Part shown: piece by piece, positions 24,126 to 36,500 of the stretch
How the letters are laid out: the number at the start of each line of letters is the position of its first letter
Position numbering within the stretch: the stretch's first letter is position 1
Source of the DNA: Magnolia sinica
Taxonomy: Eukaryota > Streptophyta > Magnoliopsida > Magnoliales > Magnoliaceae
DNA length: 64,000 bases
Assembly: GCF_029962835.1 (NCBI RefSeq)
Contig: NC_080575.1
Span: 44,568,437 to 44,632,436, forward strand
Reading direction: 5' to 3'
The notes under the pieces: model-generated
What the model was told of the DNA's origin: nothing
Database searches by the model: none
Seen by the model: only the letters and a program-made list of their open reading frames with translations
Translations under genes and position numbers: made by a program

Positions 24126-24684
24126 CCTCTCCTACCTCCATTTGTAGAGGGTAGTGAGAGATAAAAGCAAGAAGGAGAAATAAAAAAAAAAGAGTTAGAG
24201 AATCTTAAGAAGCCCATAGAGGAGATAGAAATTTCTCAATTGCTGGATTCACAACAAATGGGAGCGCACAACATTTCTGATGGAGTACCATGTGTTCACA
24301 AGTGTTTTCTTAAATGTGCACTCACACAACTCAGAATCAAGGGCTTTGAGTTCTCATAACCAAGCCCGCACAACCTATCCGCCTTGGCGATGAATATTAA
24401 AAGCGTCAAAATGCTACTGAAATTGCCATTAGACTGTCTTTTCTTTCATTCATTATATTATGTCTTCAGAATCAAGGGAATGCGAGGATGTAAATGAACT
24501 CGGATTGAATAAGATATCTTGTGGTCAATGTTTTCTCTTATCTCTTTCTTTGTTATCATTGAATAATTTCCCAAATCAAACGCATTCATTTCTTGTAAAA
24601 GAGATCACTTATGTGCCTTACCCAAACTGTAAAAGATAGAAAAACTATGGCACATGTCAAATAGGCAAGCAAGTTAGGAGTAGT

Positions 24685-26472
24685 TGTAAGTGCTATGTTG
24701 TAATTCTAGCACCCAATATTGTCAAATTTTGTTGTGTCAAACCGCTTGGAGTCAGTATCTTGCTATGATGGAAAGTTCACCTTTAAGATCACAATCGCCA
24801 ACTCTTCTACATTTTTAAGTAGAAGAACATTGTTAAAGGTCGAACACAAGCTCAAGTATAAGAACAGAAACTCAAAACTCAAGTTCAAGTTCTTTACCTC
24901 TAGCTCAAGTTTTAAGTACTCAAGCTCATATTACAAGATAACTATCTCAAGCTTAAAGTCTCAAGAACACAAGCTCTAGCTCATGCTCAAGTTCAAGACT
25001 ACATAGTCAAGCTTCACGTACTTCAAGATAATCAAGTTACTGAAGCGATCGATGTTTCGATGTTTCAAACTCACATTCAAGGTATGGATGACCCTAGATT
25101 GACTATAGGTTAGGTCATATTAATTGTATATTGAATTTGGGTCAATGTATAAGTTTATAGGCTTTTCTTCGACTACTCCTAGTTACTGTTTGACTAGTCC
25201 AGGCACTGACTCGACCGGTCCAAGAAGTTTTTCAACCAGTCCAAGATTTGTTGAGAATTTTCAGGAATTTTTGGTTGTGACTTGACCAGTCGTGCACACT
25301 ACTCGACCAGTCAAGTGAATAGTCTCGACTAGTCAAACAAGGCTTGACTCAAAGTCCAGCAAGCTTTTCTGGTCCCACTCGACCAGTCGAGTGCATCGCT
25401 CAGGCTACTCGACCAGTCGAGCAAGCTACTCGACTAGTTAAGTAACGGGTTTATCTTATCACGCCAAAAATTTTTAAAATTGGTTGGAGCTTAAACCAGT
25501 CGAACCGACCCTTAGACTAGTTGAGGGAACAGAATTTTTACCTATAAATAGAGGACGAATCTCAGAGTTTTTCATTCATTCCAAGCCTAATAAAGTCATC
25601 ACTCTAAGAGATAAGTTCCTGCAATTGTGAAGCTATTACTTATTCATTTTAGATTTTTTTATAGCTTTTTGTTTTTAATTTTGTGATCTCTTTATTCAAT
25701 TTTATTCTATTATAAGGGAATTGTGATTTACCCTTTTGAGATCAAAATCAAATCAAGCTAGTCCAATTTAATTTAATTTAAAAATCATTTAGACCTAGAA
25801 CCCTTTCATTTGTGAGATTGGACATTAAACATCTATGTCTACATCGAATTGGTTCTACCAGGCTACATCAGAAGAATAATCTTCAGATGAGTATAAATTT
25901 CATTTTCTATATTTTTAGTTTTTGAGATTAAGCCAGGAAAACTCATTTTGGGGTTTTTTTTTTATGATTGTGTAAGCCCATTTGAAAGACACAATTGTGA
26001 AGGTTTTAAGGTGAACCTTGGAAAACTTTATTTCTTAGTGAAAGTCGATATCCTGTGGGTGTGGATATTGGGAGTGGAGTAGTTGTGTGGCTATTTATGA
26101 ATAGTTGGTGTACACACACGAACCACTATAATTCTCGGAGTTTGGATGATGGATGTGATGTATGTGTGGTGATGAATGTTGTAATTTACTTTATACACTT
26201 GTGGTGAATGTTGTAATAACTTAGTTTATTTCCTTTACCTCTTTATTGGTTTGAGTTTTTGATACTTACCAACGTTCTAGTAAGGTTGTCCTGCCATAAG
26301 CCTTTGGTTTTTGGTGTTAGGTTGTCCTTAGAACCAAGTTTGTATCAACCTATTAAGACTAGTACATTTGAGGTTGTAATTTACTTGTGCTATCTATCTT
26401 TGTATTCTGCATTTAATTTTTATTTGGCATAGTCCTATTCACCCCCTCCCCCCCCTCTAGGACTTAGAGCTC
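24685..26472 (+). mobile_element. Sirevirus-type Ty1-copia element, 5' LTR
   Basis: Begins with TGTAAGTGCTATG and ends close after 'tattcaccccctcc...ctaggac'. The same start (TGTAAGTGATATG, 31013) and end ('tattcaccccccttta', about 32550) recur in the 3' LTR. The shared order includes 'tgtcaaatttt', 'gggagtggagtag', 'aaccactataa' and 'gttgtcctgcc'. It holds a cluster of TCGACCAGTCGA-type palindromes (25170-25530). The exact right end is uncertain by about 10 bp because the PBS region is deleted. The internal region runs from about 26473 to 31012. Confidence 0.8.
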
Positions 26473-26476
26473 AGCG

Positions 26477-28925
26477 TTTTCAGTATTCACAAGAAAGTGA
26501 ACTCCTTAGGTACGGATAGACCTCTTGAACTTCTCCATATGGATTTAGTTGAACCAAGTAGAATGGAGAGTAGAGGCGAAAAGAAATATTTTTTTGTGGT
26601 AGTTGATAACTACACTAGATATACTTTGGTAGCCCTTCTAAGAGAAAAACTAGATACTCTTGATGAAGTCAGAAAAATTATAAAACATATCCTGACCGAA
26701 AAAGTGTTATCTGTGGTCAGAATTATGAGTGATCATGAAACTGAATTTGAAAATAGAAATTTTGAGAAATACTGTAATGATCATGGTGTATTACATGAAT
26801 TTTTTACTTTAAAAACACCATAGCAAAATGGGGTTGCTGAAAGGAAAAATAGATTTCTTTAAGAAATGCTAGTATAATGCTAAATGGCATGAACCTACTT
26901 AAAAATTTATGGGCTGAAGTTGTTAGTCATGCATGCTATATAATTAATCATGTTTATATTAGAAAAGTTAAAAACAAAAAAACTTATGAATTATGGTCTA
27001 AGAAAAAGCCCACTTTTAAATATTTTTGAACTTTTGGAAGCAAATGTTTTATTTTACGTGACTGTGAAAATTTGAAAAAATTTGAAGCCAAAAGCGATGA
27101 GGGAATATTTCTACGTTATACCCTAAATAGTCAAGCATACTGTGTTCTTAATAAAAGAACTGGGGTTATACAAGAACCTATAAATATTGTGATAGATGAT
27201 TATTAGATCACACCTTGTCTTGACCAAGAAGATGATGATGATATTAATTTGGTTAATATACCTGAATCTTCATCTAAATCAAACAATACTAAGTTAAGGT
27301 TAGTAAAAAACCATCCAACTAATCAAATACTTGGTAACTCTCACACTGACGTTCAGACAAGAAGACAACTAGAAAATATATATAATCATGTCTACTTTAC
27401 TTCCCAAATTGAACTAGGTAATGTAAATGAAGCGCTTGCTGATGAAAGTTGGAGAAATGCCATATAAGATGAATTAAATCAATTTATTAGAAATGATGTA
27501 TGGTATTTGGTTTCCAGACCTACTAACAAACATGTGGTTGGAACCAAGTGGATTTTTAAAAATAAAACTGATGAAATAGGAAACATTATTAGAAATATGA
27601 CATGACTGGTTGTACAAGGTTATACTCAGATAGAAGGTATTAATTACGATAAAACCTTTGCACTAGTTGCGAGCCTTGAATCAATTAGATTATTTATTTC
27701 CATTGCATGCCATAAAAATTCAAATTTTATCAAATTGATGTAGAAAGTACTTTTCTAAACGGTGACCTAAATGAGAAAGTCTATGTTGAACAACCGAAGG
27801 GTTTTGAAGATCTTGAACTTTCCAATCATGATTACTATCTTAAAAAGGCTCTTTATGGTTTGAAATAAGCTCCTAGAGCATGGTATGAAAAGTTGACTAA
27901 ATTCTTACTTAGTCATAATTTTGTTATGGGTAGTGTTGATAAAACCCTATTCATCAAGAAATATAATGAACATATCCTGATTGTTCAAATCTATGTTGAC
28001 GATATTATCTTTGGATCTACGTGTGCTAACCTATCTATTAAGTTTGCAGATCGAATGAAATCTAAGTTTGAAACGAGTATGGTTAGCGAACTAAATTATT
28101 TTCTTAGATTACAAGTTAAACAACTTGAAGATGGTATGTTCATCTCATAGACCAAATATGCATTGAACCTTGTAAAAAGATTTGGTTTTGAGAATGGTAA
28201 GAATTTCAATACTCCAAAGAGTACAACTCTTAAACTCTCAAAAGATGAATCAGGTAAAAAGTGTAGACTCTCGACGCAGTATGATCAGTAGTCTTCTGTA
28301 TTTAACTGCTAGTAGACTTGATATTACATTCAGTGTTGGAATATGTGTTAGATATCAATCAGATCCTAAAGAATCTCACTTAACTGCTGTCAAATGGATA
28401 ATTAGATATGTTACAAGTTTTGCGAACTTAGGATTATGGTATCCGCATGATACGTCTATACAAATCACAGGTTATACAGATGCAAACTAGGCAGGAAACA
28501 TTGATGATAGAAAATCTACCAACAATGGTTGTTTCTATGTTGGAAATTGCTTGGTATCATGGCTTAACAAGAAATAAAATTCCGTATCTCTATCTACTGC
28601 TGAAGCTAAATATATTGTAGTAAGGAATGCGCGCACTCAACTAATGCGAACGAAAAGAATGCTAGCTGACTATGGAATTACGCAAAATGCGATGACATTA
28701 TATTGTGATAATTCAAGTGCAATAAATATCTCTAAAAACCCAATTCAAGATTCTCGTACAAAGCATATTGACATATGATACCATTATATTCAAGAATTAG
28801 TTGAAGACAAAACTATAATGCTGGAATACATTCAAACAGAGAATAGCTTGCAGATATACTGACTAAGTTACTTGACAATGTTAAGTTTTCAAATCTAAAG
28901 CATGATATTGGATTGTGTTGTGTTA
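26477..28925 (+). pseudogene. Ty1-copia pol (integrase, RT, RNase H), degenerate
   Basis: Decayed copia polyprotein. Integrase (26497-26870) has LELLHMDL, then SDHETEFEN and VAERKNR, so the Asp-Asp-Glu residues are still readable, though the upstream HHCC finger is gone. RT (about 27460-28150) has GTKWIFKNK and an intact YVDD at 27992-28003. RNase H (about 28180-28900) has GYTDAN, STAEAKY and YCDNSSA. There are many in-frame stops (for example a TAG in the TPxQNG motif at 26821) and several frameshifts. Gag and protease are missing: the sequence passes from the LTR end almost directly into integrase, so an internal deletion removed the PBS, gag and protease. The Sirevirus lineage is inferred from the downstream ORF and PPTs. 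Confidence 0.9.
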
Positions 28926-29344
28926 AATAATTATTTCTTTTCTTGCATTTATGTTTATATTTATTTGTAATTATGAAATTCATTAAAAGTAAAATAAAAT
29001 ATTAATAAAAATAAAAAATTCCAAAATTTTAGGATTTTTCGACCAACTGAGCACACGCTCGGGTTAACAAAAAATTGAGCAGGTTTAACTAAAAAGGGGA
29101 AAAACTCTAAATCCATTTCATTTCATATCTTCTTCCTCGGCTAGCCGATGCCCCATTCAACCAACCCTTTAACTAAACTCTCTTGTAAGTGATTTGTTTT
29201 CAAATTCCTTTAAGTTTTAGGTTGTCTTATGCTAGATTTGCATGTTTGAGTAGATTTTTCTCAAATTAAAACCCTCTTTCTTGTGGGTTTTCATCAAAAT
29301 TTGATCTACTCTATTTCTTTTATTTTTCTTTGAAAATTTTCTTA

Positions 29345-30160
29345 TGCATTCACAATGGAATGTAAAGCTAAAAAAAATTAGTTCGCAAGGCTCGAGCCGG
29401 CTTGTCTTTTAAATCAACTCCTCTTGGTGTACGGACCCTATAGTCACCGGAGGATGATCCGGAATATGTTTGGGACTTCCGCACAAGGGACATTATCATT
29501 GAGAAAGTTATAAATTTAGACCACATTGTTAGGTTTGGTCTAGTTCCTATTCTTTCTGAGGTTGGATGGGAATGCATTTCGAATTGGGGTGGAACGGCTT
29601 ACCGGTCCATTTTATAAGGCATGTATGCGTCTATATGTGATATTTCTCTTGAGAATTTGTCATTCTCTGTTAAATTTGTAGAAGAAACATTCACGATTAT
29701 GCCTTACATCATATTTTCCTTAATGGAAATACACACTACAGATGATGGAATTTTGATTGCCACACTTTCATAGAAAATGTCTAACTCTTAAAAGAAAACT
29801 ATTACTAGAGCATTGTGTGGTTTCAATGTTGAATGGCGATCTGGTAATTCCACTCCCTCTAACAAGATGTTTCCTAAATACCATATCTTACATAGGATTT
29901 TTACTTCAAATGTTTATCCAAGAGTAGGGAATAAGACTGATCTTACTCCCTTTACACTTAGAGTTTTCTATTCCGTTATATCTGGTATTTATGTCTACTT
30001 GCCTTCATTGATTTTCTACATCATTATTCAGTTTCGCTTGCATCCCAAACATCGGTCGATTCCTTTTGGATATCTTATGTCTTGTCTAGCTTTTCATTAC
30101 AATGTCCAAGTACCTTCGATTGAGGCACCAAAATCCGAACTCCCCTTAACAATATGAACT
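29345..30160 (+). pseudogene. Post-pol ORF in envelope position (Sirevirus type), degenerate
   Basis: Downstream of pol, a reading frame with a few stops runs from about 29430 to 30157. It includes DPEYVWDFRTRDIIIEKV, VGWECISNWGG, then from 29813 CGFNVEWRSGNSTPSNKMF and LTPFTLRVFYSVISGIYV, followed by a hydrophobic segment and SIPFGYLMSCLAF. Extra ORFs at this place are typical of Sireviruses. The pattern resembles the 'putative plant transposon protein' domain found in their envelope-position ORF. I recognise this from memory of the family; the assignment is an inference. In-frame stops at about 29617, 29771 and 29789 disable it. Confidence 0.6.
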
Positions 30161-30204
30161 TGAATATGATGAACCTCACTCCTCTTATTAAATAAAGAAA
30201 AGGA

Positions 30205-30489
30205 GAAGAAGAACCACAGCCTGCAGGAAAAGCAACCAGGGATGACATCTTTAATGAGTTGGAAGATTCAGATGATCCAGCTGATTCCGACTACCATCCC
30301 TCTCAGTTTGAGGAGAGGTTATCGTCACTTGAGGAGAAGGTTGAGGCTCTGCATGTATCACATGGTTCATTGGCCGAAACCCAACAGTCGACAATGAAGA
30401 ACATGAAAAAATACTTTCATCGCATTAACCGGAGTTTGTGGCTCAATGATCCTTCGATGCCTGCACCATCTTCTTCTGTGTCGGATTGA
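30205..30489 (+). pseudogene. C-terminal part of the post-pol ORF, predicted coiled coil
   Basis: A 76-codon open stretch (30259-30489) in another frame, with acidic N-terminal residues (EDSDDPADSDYHPSQ). It is followed by a heptad-like helix, FEERLSSLEEKVEALHVSHG, and a basic MKNMKKYFHRINRSL segment. It ends at a stop (TGA, 30488-30490) shortly before the PPT region. It reads most naturally as the frameshifted tail of the preceding ORF. A short acidic-to-coiled-coil tail is common in Sirevirus envelope-position proteins. A separate host gene is unlikely, since it lies inside the element. Confidence 0.6.
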
Positions 30490-30696
30490 GCTTGATTAGT
30501 TTTTTTCTTCTTTACTTATGATGGTTTTGTATTAAACTAACTCTATGGTTTGGTTAACTATTTCGGATGATGTATTTGATGACACTTGAATTTCTTTTTG
30601 GATCATATCTTTTGGATATTTCATGTGATCTCCTTGATTTACCTGCTACATATTAATTCTTTATTCTGCTATTCATGTTATTCTTCGTTTGTTAAC

Positions 30697-31012
30697 TTGT
30701 GACAAAAAGGGGGAGAGAATAGTGTGTTACTCTTATTTGTTTGCGTTTGGAATGAATACTTTGAATTGAATGCATGTTAGTGCCGAATAATGAATTGTCT
30801 ACACTGATGGATAAAAATGCTAGTAGAATGCTAGAATGCTATATGTGTATTTCTCAGGGGGAGTGTCAGTTGAGCATCATCATCAGTTGTGAGCTATGAA
30901 GATTACAAGGGCAGCTTCAAGGTTATTACAAATGTGTGTGGTTGATCTTGTTAATGAATGAGTATTTGTGTAATGTTTTGTGTTTTGTCACGAAATTGAC
31001 AAAGGGGGAGAT
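30697..31012 (+). other. Polypurine tract region with repeated PPT-like motifs
   Basis: Three G-rich purine tracts precede the 3' LTR: 'acaaaaagggggagaga' (about 30702-30718), 'cagggggagtg' (about 30857-30867) and 'acaaagggggagatt' (30999-31013), which abuts the LTR start. Multiple PPT-like copies before the 3' LTR are a described hallmark of the Sirevirus lineage. The last one is the functional PPT by position. Confidence 0.75.
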
Positions 31013-32580
31013 TGTAAGTGATATGATGTTAAGCAAACATAGATTGTCAAATTTCATAAGACAAAATCTCTTCAAGGTAGAACTTAAAGATCAGCTCAAG
31101 ATCGGCTTATGGTCAAGAAAAGATCGGCTCATCTTCTTAAAGAAATTATCACTTGTATTCAAGACATAGTTCAAGACAAAGTTTAAAAGTCCAAGTCAAA
31201 GTTCAAAAAGACAAAGTAAAAGTCAAAGTGACTCAGATATTTGATATATCTCAAGTGGTATAACCCTAGAAAGACCTTAGGATTAGGTGCTTTTAAAATT
31301 TCTTTATCATGGGTTATTACAAGTGTTTTTGCTATGAAATTCAGCCAGCCTAACTTCTGGTTCGATTAGCCTAAACTTCCTTAGCCAGCCCAACTTTAAG
31401 CTCGAGCAAAATAACAACTTCTGTTGAAAATTCGGCTAGCCCGAGTTTTAGTTCGGTTAGCCCAAGCTTAAAATTCGCCCAGCCCGAGAAAGTTCGGGTG
31501 AAATTCCAGTAACACAATCTTTTGGAATTCGCAGGAATTCGGCTAGTCAAATTATGATGTTCGATCAGCTGAATTTGTCCTTGAGCCAGCCAAATTTTAG
31601 ATAATTTTTATCCCATGCAATCCGAAATCCATTGAACAGAATTCGGTGAACTTGGGCTAGTCGAAGCCTATCTTGGGCTAGCCAAAGTTCTAAATTCTTT
31701 GCCTATAAATTGAGTCTTTCTCTCATTCCAAATTACATGAAAATTGGATATAATTCTTAAGTAAGTGAGAGAGAAGCTCTAAGTCCTCTATTAGCTATTT
31801 GTTGGTATTTATACATTTTATTTTAATAGCTTATTGAATTCCCTTTTTCTCAAGATCATTCTAGTCTTAATCTAAGAGAGTAAACTATACTCTACTTTGA
31901 GATTTAAGAGAATTGAATCAAGTAGCATTGTAGTTTTTCATTTATAAAATCTATAGAACCCTAGACTCTTTTTGTCTAATTGACCACCGTGCCATCTACG
32001 TTCAAGAAAGAAGTCCTTCTGCTATATCTTTTACGGTTGAAGATAAGTATACCTTCTAAAACTCTTTTTAGCTTTTTCTGAGATATCCTGTGAAAATCTC
32101 AGTTGAGGTTTTGTCTGAGATAGCCTGTGAAAATCTTAGTCCCATGAAAATCACAAGGAACTGTATTTGGTTATTAAGGTGACCCTGTGAAAACCTTTTT
32201 ATAGTGAAAGCCAAAATTACGAGGGTAGTAATTTTGGGAGTGGAGTAGGTGTAGTTGTTTTAAGCATCGAAACACTATAACTCCTTGTGCCAAATGGTGA
32301 ATGCTTTATTATTTTTGGTAATTGAATGTAATTTATTATTTCAGTTCAATGGTGAATTTTGTAATCTTTTATACTCTTGCTAGTTTGAAAGTTTGATTTT
32401 AAAGACATTCGTGAAATAAGGTTATCCTGCCTAATATTTTAGGTGAAGGTTGTCCTACGAATTATTTGGAATCAAGGTTTTAATACTCAAGCGATTGAGA
32501 TTTTTGTAATCCTTTCATATTTTACATTTATTTTGATTATTTTGTATTGTCCTATTCACCCCCCTTTAGGACATCACTAG
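31013..32580 (+). mobile_element. Sirevirus-type element, 3' LTR
   Basis: Starts TGTAAGTGATATG immediately after the PPT and ends near 'ttcacccccctttaggac' (about 32575). It is homologous to 24685-26472 but strongly diverged. The palindrome cluster here (31340-31690) is built on TTCGGCTAGCCCGAG motifs instead of TCGACCAGTCGA. No clean target duplication could be identified (left flank GTAGT), partly because the right end is uncertain. Confidence 0.8.
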
Positions 32581-32584
32581 CTCT

Positions 32585-33581
32585 CCATTTCATAACCGAA
32601 TTCCCATGTTTGGGGGAATTGAAAAGCACTCCCAGTCGAGGGAGGCTGAGATAATGGGAAGTAACCCCCTTATTGGGTATTCACCACGTTCCACTGATCA
32701 AATTGGGATTGACACTGACCCCCCATTGTGGGCATTGACCAATGCCACTTCGGGTCTTCTATTCGAGGAAGCTGCTACTCGAAACTGATTTCAAATACCT
32801 GTGTGCGAGATGTGCTGGAAATTGACTAAGGATCTTGTTTCCAGGATCGATTTGAAATTGTGGTGAAAATTGACTGAAAGTCTCAGTTGCGAGATTGGTT
32901 TGAAATTGAGATGGAAATTGATGGGACGCCTCCGCTGTGAAGTTATCCTAAAATTGACTAGGGATCCTGTTTGCAGGATCAATTTGAAATTGATTGAAAT
33001 GCCCGGTTGCGGGATGTGCTGAAAGTTGATTGGAGGCCTCAGCTGTGAGGTTGTTTTGAAATTGTCTAGGAATCTCAGTTGTGGGATTGTTCTGAGATTG
33101 AGTCCTGGCTATGGGAGGGTACTGAAAGAAGTGCCCCATGGTCGAGGGCAGTGCTAACTAGTGTCAGTGATCTCATGCGGAGTCTGACGGTTGTGCTTGA
33201 TTTGAATTAGAGGCTGGGAAGAGCTTGTGAGTTGTTTATTGTTGTTGTTGAACTTGACCAACTTGATTGCTAGCTGCTGCAACTTGCACTTGCATGAATT
33301 GCCGGAACATGACTTGCATTGCTTTCATATCTTATACAAATTCCTGGATGCATGCCATTAGCAAGGCTTCTTCCTACTCTGGCTATGTAGGTTGTGCTTC
33401 TACAAGATCGAAAGCATGGAAGGGTTGAACATTTTCCTCATGGCGATTCATTTCCTCCTAAGATCTGGTGCAGATTATGCTGTGATAAGGGAGACTTTTT
33501 TTAGGAGGACTGACTCACGGAGGTGCCATTTTTTATTTTTAATATGAATGCACATGCAGATGCAACTGTGCGAGAACAGGT
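32585..33581 (-). pseudogene. Gag-like relic with 12-residue repeats, minus strand
   Basis: Read on the minus strand, a frame with stops begins near 33452 (MNRHEENVQPFHAFDL). It passes through a Met/Gln-rich stretch (MKAMQVMFRQFMQVQV, then poly-Gln) reminiscent of retrotransposon gag N-termini. It then enters repeats of the type QFQNNLTAEASN (32806-33139). No capsid core or zinc knuckle was recognised, so the gag assignment rests on composition and context. The right side is cut by the D element LTR at 33582 and the left side by the Sirevirus LTR. Confidence 0.4.
32806..33110 (-). repeat. Degenerate tandem repeat, 36-bp period
   Basis: About eight units. Each runs from 'gaaattga' through a variable 'ggatc/ctcag' part to 'gcgggatt/gcaggatc' and 'gttttgaaattg'. 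Spacing is 35-37 bp, with two longer units of about 48 bp. Both 36 and 48 are multiples of 3 and 12, so the array stays in frame on the minus strand and encodes 12-residue repeats. Confidence 0.75.
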
Positions 33582-36500
33582 TGTAACGCCTCAGATTTTT
33601 GCCAGGTGGGAATTGACGTCATTGGGTAATACATTTGATTTTTGGACTAGAGTGCAAGTCCGTGTGTGTATTCACACATGTTTGGGACCAAAAGGAGTAC
33701 CTTGGATCCACCAAAACTGCCCGACTGAGTTAAATTTGAGAAATTTGAAGAATATGGACAGCAAGGTTCGGTTGCACCAAGTGAAACTTGGTTGCACCAA
33801 GCAAACTGGGGCAGAAATGCTCGGTTCAACCAAGTAAACATCAAGCAACTGAGTAAATCTGGACAGCAGGGCTCGGTTGCAGTGAGTGAGACTCGGTTGA
33901 ATCGAGTAACTCTGTTCAACAATTATGCATATTCGGATTTTGACAGTTTCAGTGTACTGACTTCAAAAAGTCATATCTATTTTCTACAACTCTGATTGAG
34001 GTGATTCACAATCTATATTGAAGCTTGATAAGTACAATTTCATGAAAAAATAAATGAAATATAAAAACAAAACTAAACAGAAGTTAATTTTATAGTTTTT
34101 TTTTTTAAAACTGTACCAAAATCATTGGTTTCAGAGACTTGGTACTCCCAGAAGTTTTAGAATTTTTTCATAACTCGAAATGAGATAAAATTTGGTGGGG
34201 ATAAATTAAACTTAATTATAAACTAATAGAAAATTTTTAAAAATAATTTGGCTACTAAAAGGGTTAAAAACATTACATGTAATAGACCTATTGAAACCGA
34301 AAAACTTTCTGCAACTACACGTTGTCGATGTGCCACATATATCTTTTTCATCTTAGAGTTTTTATGCTCGGTGTCTTCTTAGGAATTGCTTCTAATCATA
34401 CTGGAAATCATTCCATATGATTAAATTAATATTTTATATTTCTAGTACATTTTATAAATTTAGGTAGTTTCTAGTATAGTTGAATTAGGGTTCTTGATTA
34501 GGGTGATTAGAGTTGAATCACCGTTTTCGCTAATTGAACATAGGACATACTATGAATTTAGCTAATCCAAACCCAATCATCATGCATGAAAAATCTCGTG
34601 ACCCATTTTGCTTCAAAAATGCCTTGATTATCCGAACAAGTCTAAATTGCTGGTTTGTGGGCCACTGAACCCGATACTATAGAAAGACGTTCGTCTTAAT
34701 GCACTTAACGCCCATTGCAGGTAGCGAAGCAAGAAAGTGCCTATAAATGCTTGGGATACGCGAATGCCCTAAGCAAAAACCTGAAATTTAAGTGAATTGG
34801 GCTCTCTACACTTTCGCGAAGTTATAGCTTTCAGACCGTTATATTGTGACCAAATTTAGGGCAACAACTTAGATTAATGTCCTACACAAATCCGTATAGT
34901 CGCAAAGCCAATTGACCTTCAGTGACCGTCGATCTAGGTTAGGGCTTTTCCAGTTGATCGACATGTCCGATCATCAGATGGTCGCGTTCAAACATAGATC
35001 GCCTAGTGGGACACCTATCCCATGACATAGATTGACTTTTACACCTTCCAGGATCCATTGGTTTAAAACAACCCCCTCTAGTGTTAGTATAATGAATAAA
35101 GGGTCATTGGGGCCATTTTCTTCAATTTTGACTCTATAAAAGAACCTCATTTGCACTTTCCCTCTCCCCATATGAATTTTTGCAAAGCCAATGGGAGAAG
35201 GAGGAGGAGAAGAAGAGAGGAATGAGACAGATGGTGGGGCCTGGTGCCAAATCACACCGTCCAATCCCCGTGCTCACTGAATCTTAGAAGATCTCGTCTC
35301 TATGCCCGGTCTCATGTCTTTCACGGATGAAATTCAAATATTTCAAGTTGGATTCTCCACTCCCTTGCGAGGTAAGAGGTTTCCTACATGTCTTTCCATC
35401 CATTTCTTTCATTTCTTGCATTTTGAGCCAATAGGGTTAGAAACCCCCTTTTGTCTCCGTCGATTCTTACAAAGCCTAATGTTAGGTTTAAGTGTGTTTA
35501 GCTTTTAAGTCACAATTATCAATTGGATCGGTCCATACTATTCTGGGAGCCATAATCAAGCTCAGCTCCGTTAAGATTTTGGTTGTGCTCCGATTCTGAG
35601 TCCCGATTCATCAAACCGAGTTGAGAGATCATTTTAATCGAGTTAGTTAAGCCATAATTCATTATTTAATATTTAATTAGGATCAAATGAACATCATTAA
35701 TGATAGTCTTGTACTTTAATTTAGGTTTGGAGCATTTTCCCTAAATTCTCGATGCTAGGGCTGCATCCGAGTCAAGGATTTTGACTCTAAGCTGAAGATC
35801 TACCCCCAAGCTTCTACTTGGAATTTTAGAATAGTTAAATGTATTTATTTTCTATTTAATTGATAATATGCTCGATGAAATGCTTGAATGATATGAAACT
35901 CTTAATATTAGTATTTTTCGATGTTGAATGCTTACGAATGTTGATATGATTGAATTGTGTTATTGCGGTGAATCGAGCTTTGCAAATTATCTAAATATGT
36001 GGATATCTCACCTTAAGGAGACTATCCTAAACTTATACAACTGATTGGAGTTAAACATAGACGATCAACAGTAGTTGGAGCTACACGGGATGCTTTGCAC
36101 CTAATATTGGTTTGCACGGGGTCCTCCGTAGTTGATTGCATCAATCTAATGTAAGCTTGATCATTCTTATGCTTGTTAATTGTATAAAATTCAATAGAAT
36201 CTTGGATACCACTGTTACCATTGATTTAATCTACTCATAACCATTAGTACATTACGATCTCTAGACTCATGAGCCGAGCATGGTGGTATGAGACACCATG
36301 TTCAAGCTGTCGGCCTATGCCGGGGTGATGAACCTCTCTATAGTGACCATTGAGCACTGATAGAGGTGATAGAATATTATTCGAATGCCCCCCTCAAATT
36401 ACCAAGCCAATGGTTCTGTGCCAGAGTACCGTTCGAACGACCGGGCGTGAGCGAAATTGGGTGACGAGCCCCTTTCCTTTGTATTTATTTAGTTTTGACT

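Larger units (their letters stand above)
23015..24684 (+). mobile_element. LTR-like repeat unit, right piece
   Basis: Continuation of the unit at 18164-18330. It is built from direct repeats of 'cttgtcttgaagacaggc', 'tttgttgtcttaatgga' and 'atcccatgcgccactt' at about 23160-23215, 23760-23880 and 23880-24010. 'ctttgcacgaacccgcgcaacc' variants occur near 23080. A TATA-like box (24118-24125) is followed by a 5'-UTR-like stretch. It is interrupted by a MITE at 23233-23756 and ends where the Sirevirus LTR starts. The family is not recognised; an LTR is inferred from the TATA box and repeats. About 24130-24684 shows no gene. Confidence 0.55.

Noticed and set aside
30259..30489. A separate small host gene with a coiled coil
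   Set aside because: It lies between pol and the PPT of a copia element and reads as the frameshifted tail of the envelope-position ORF.
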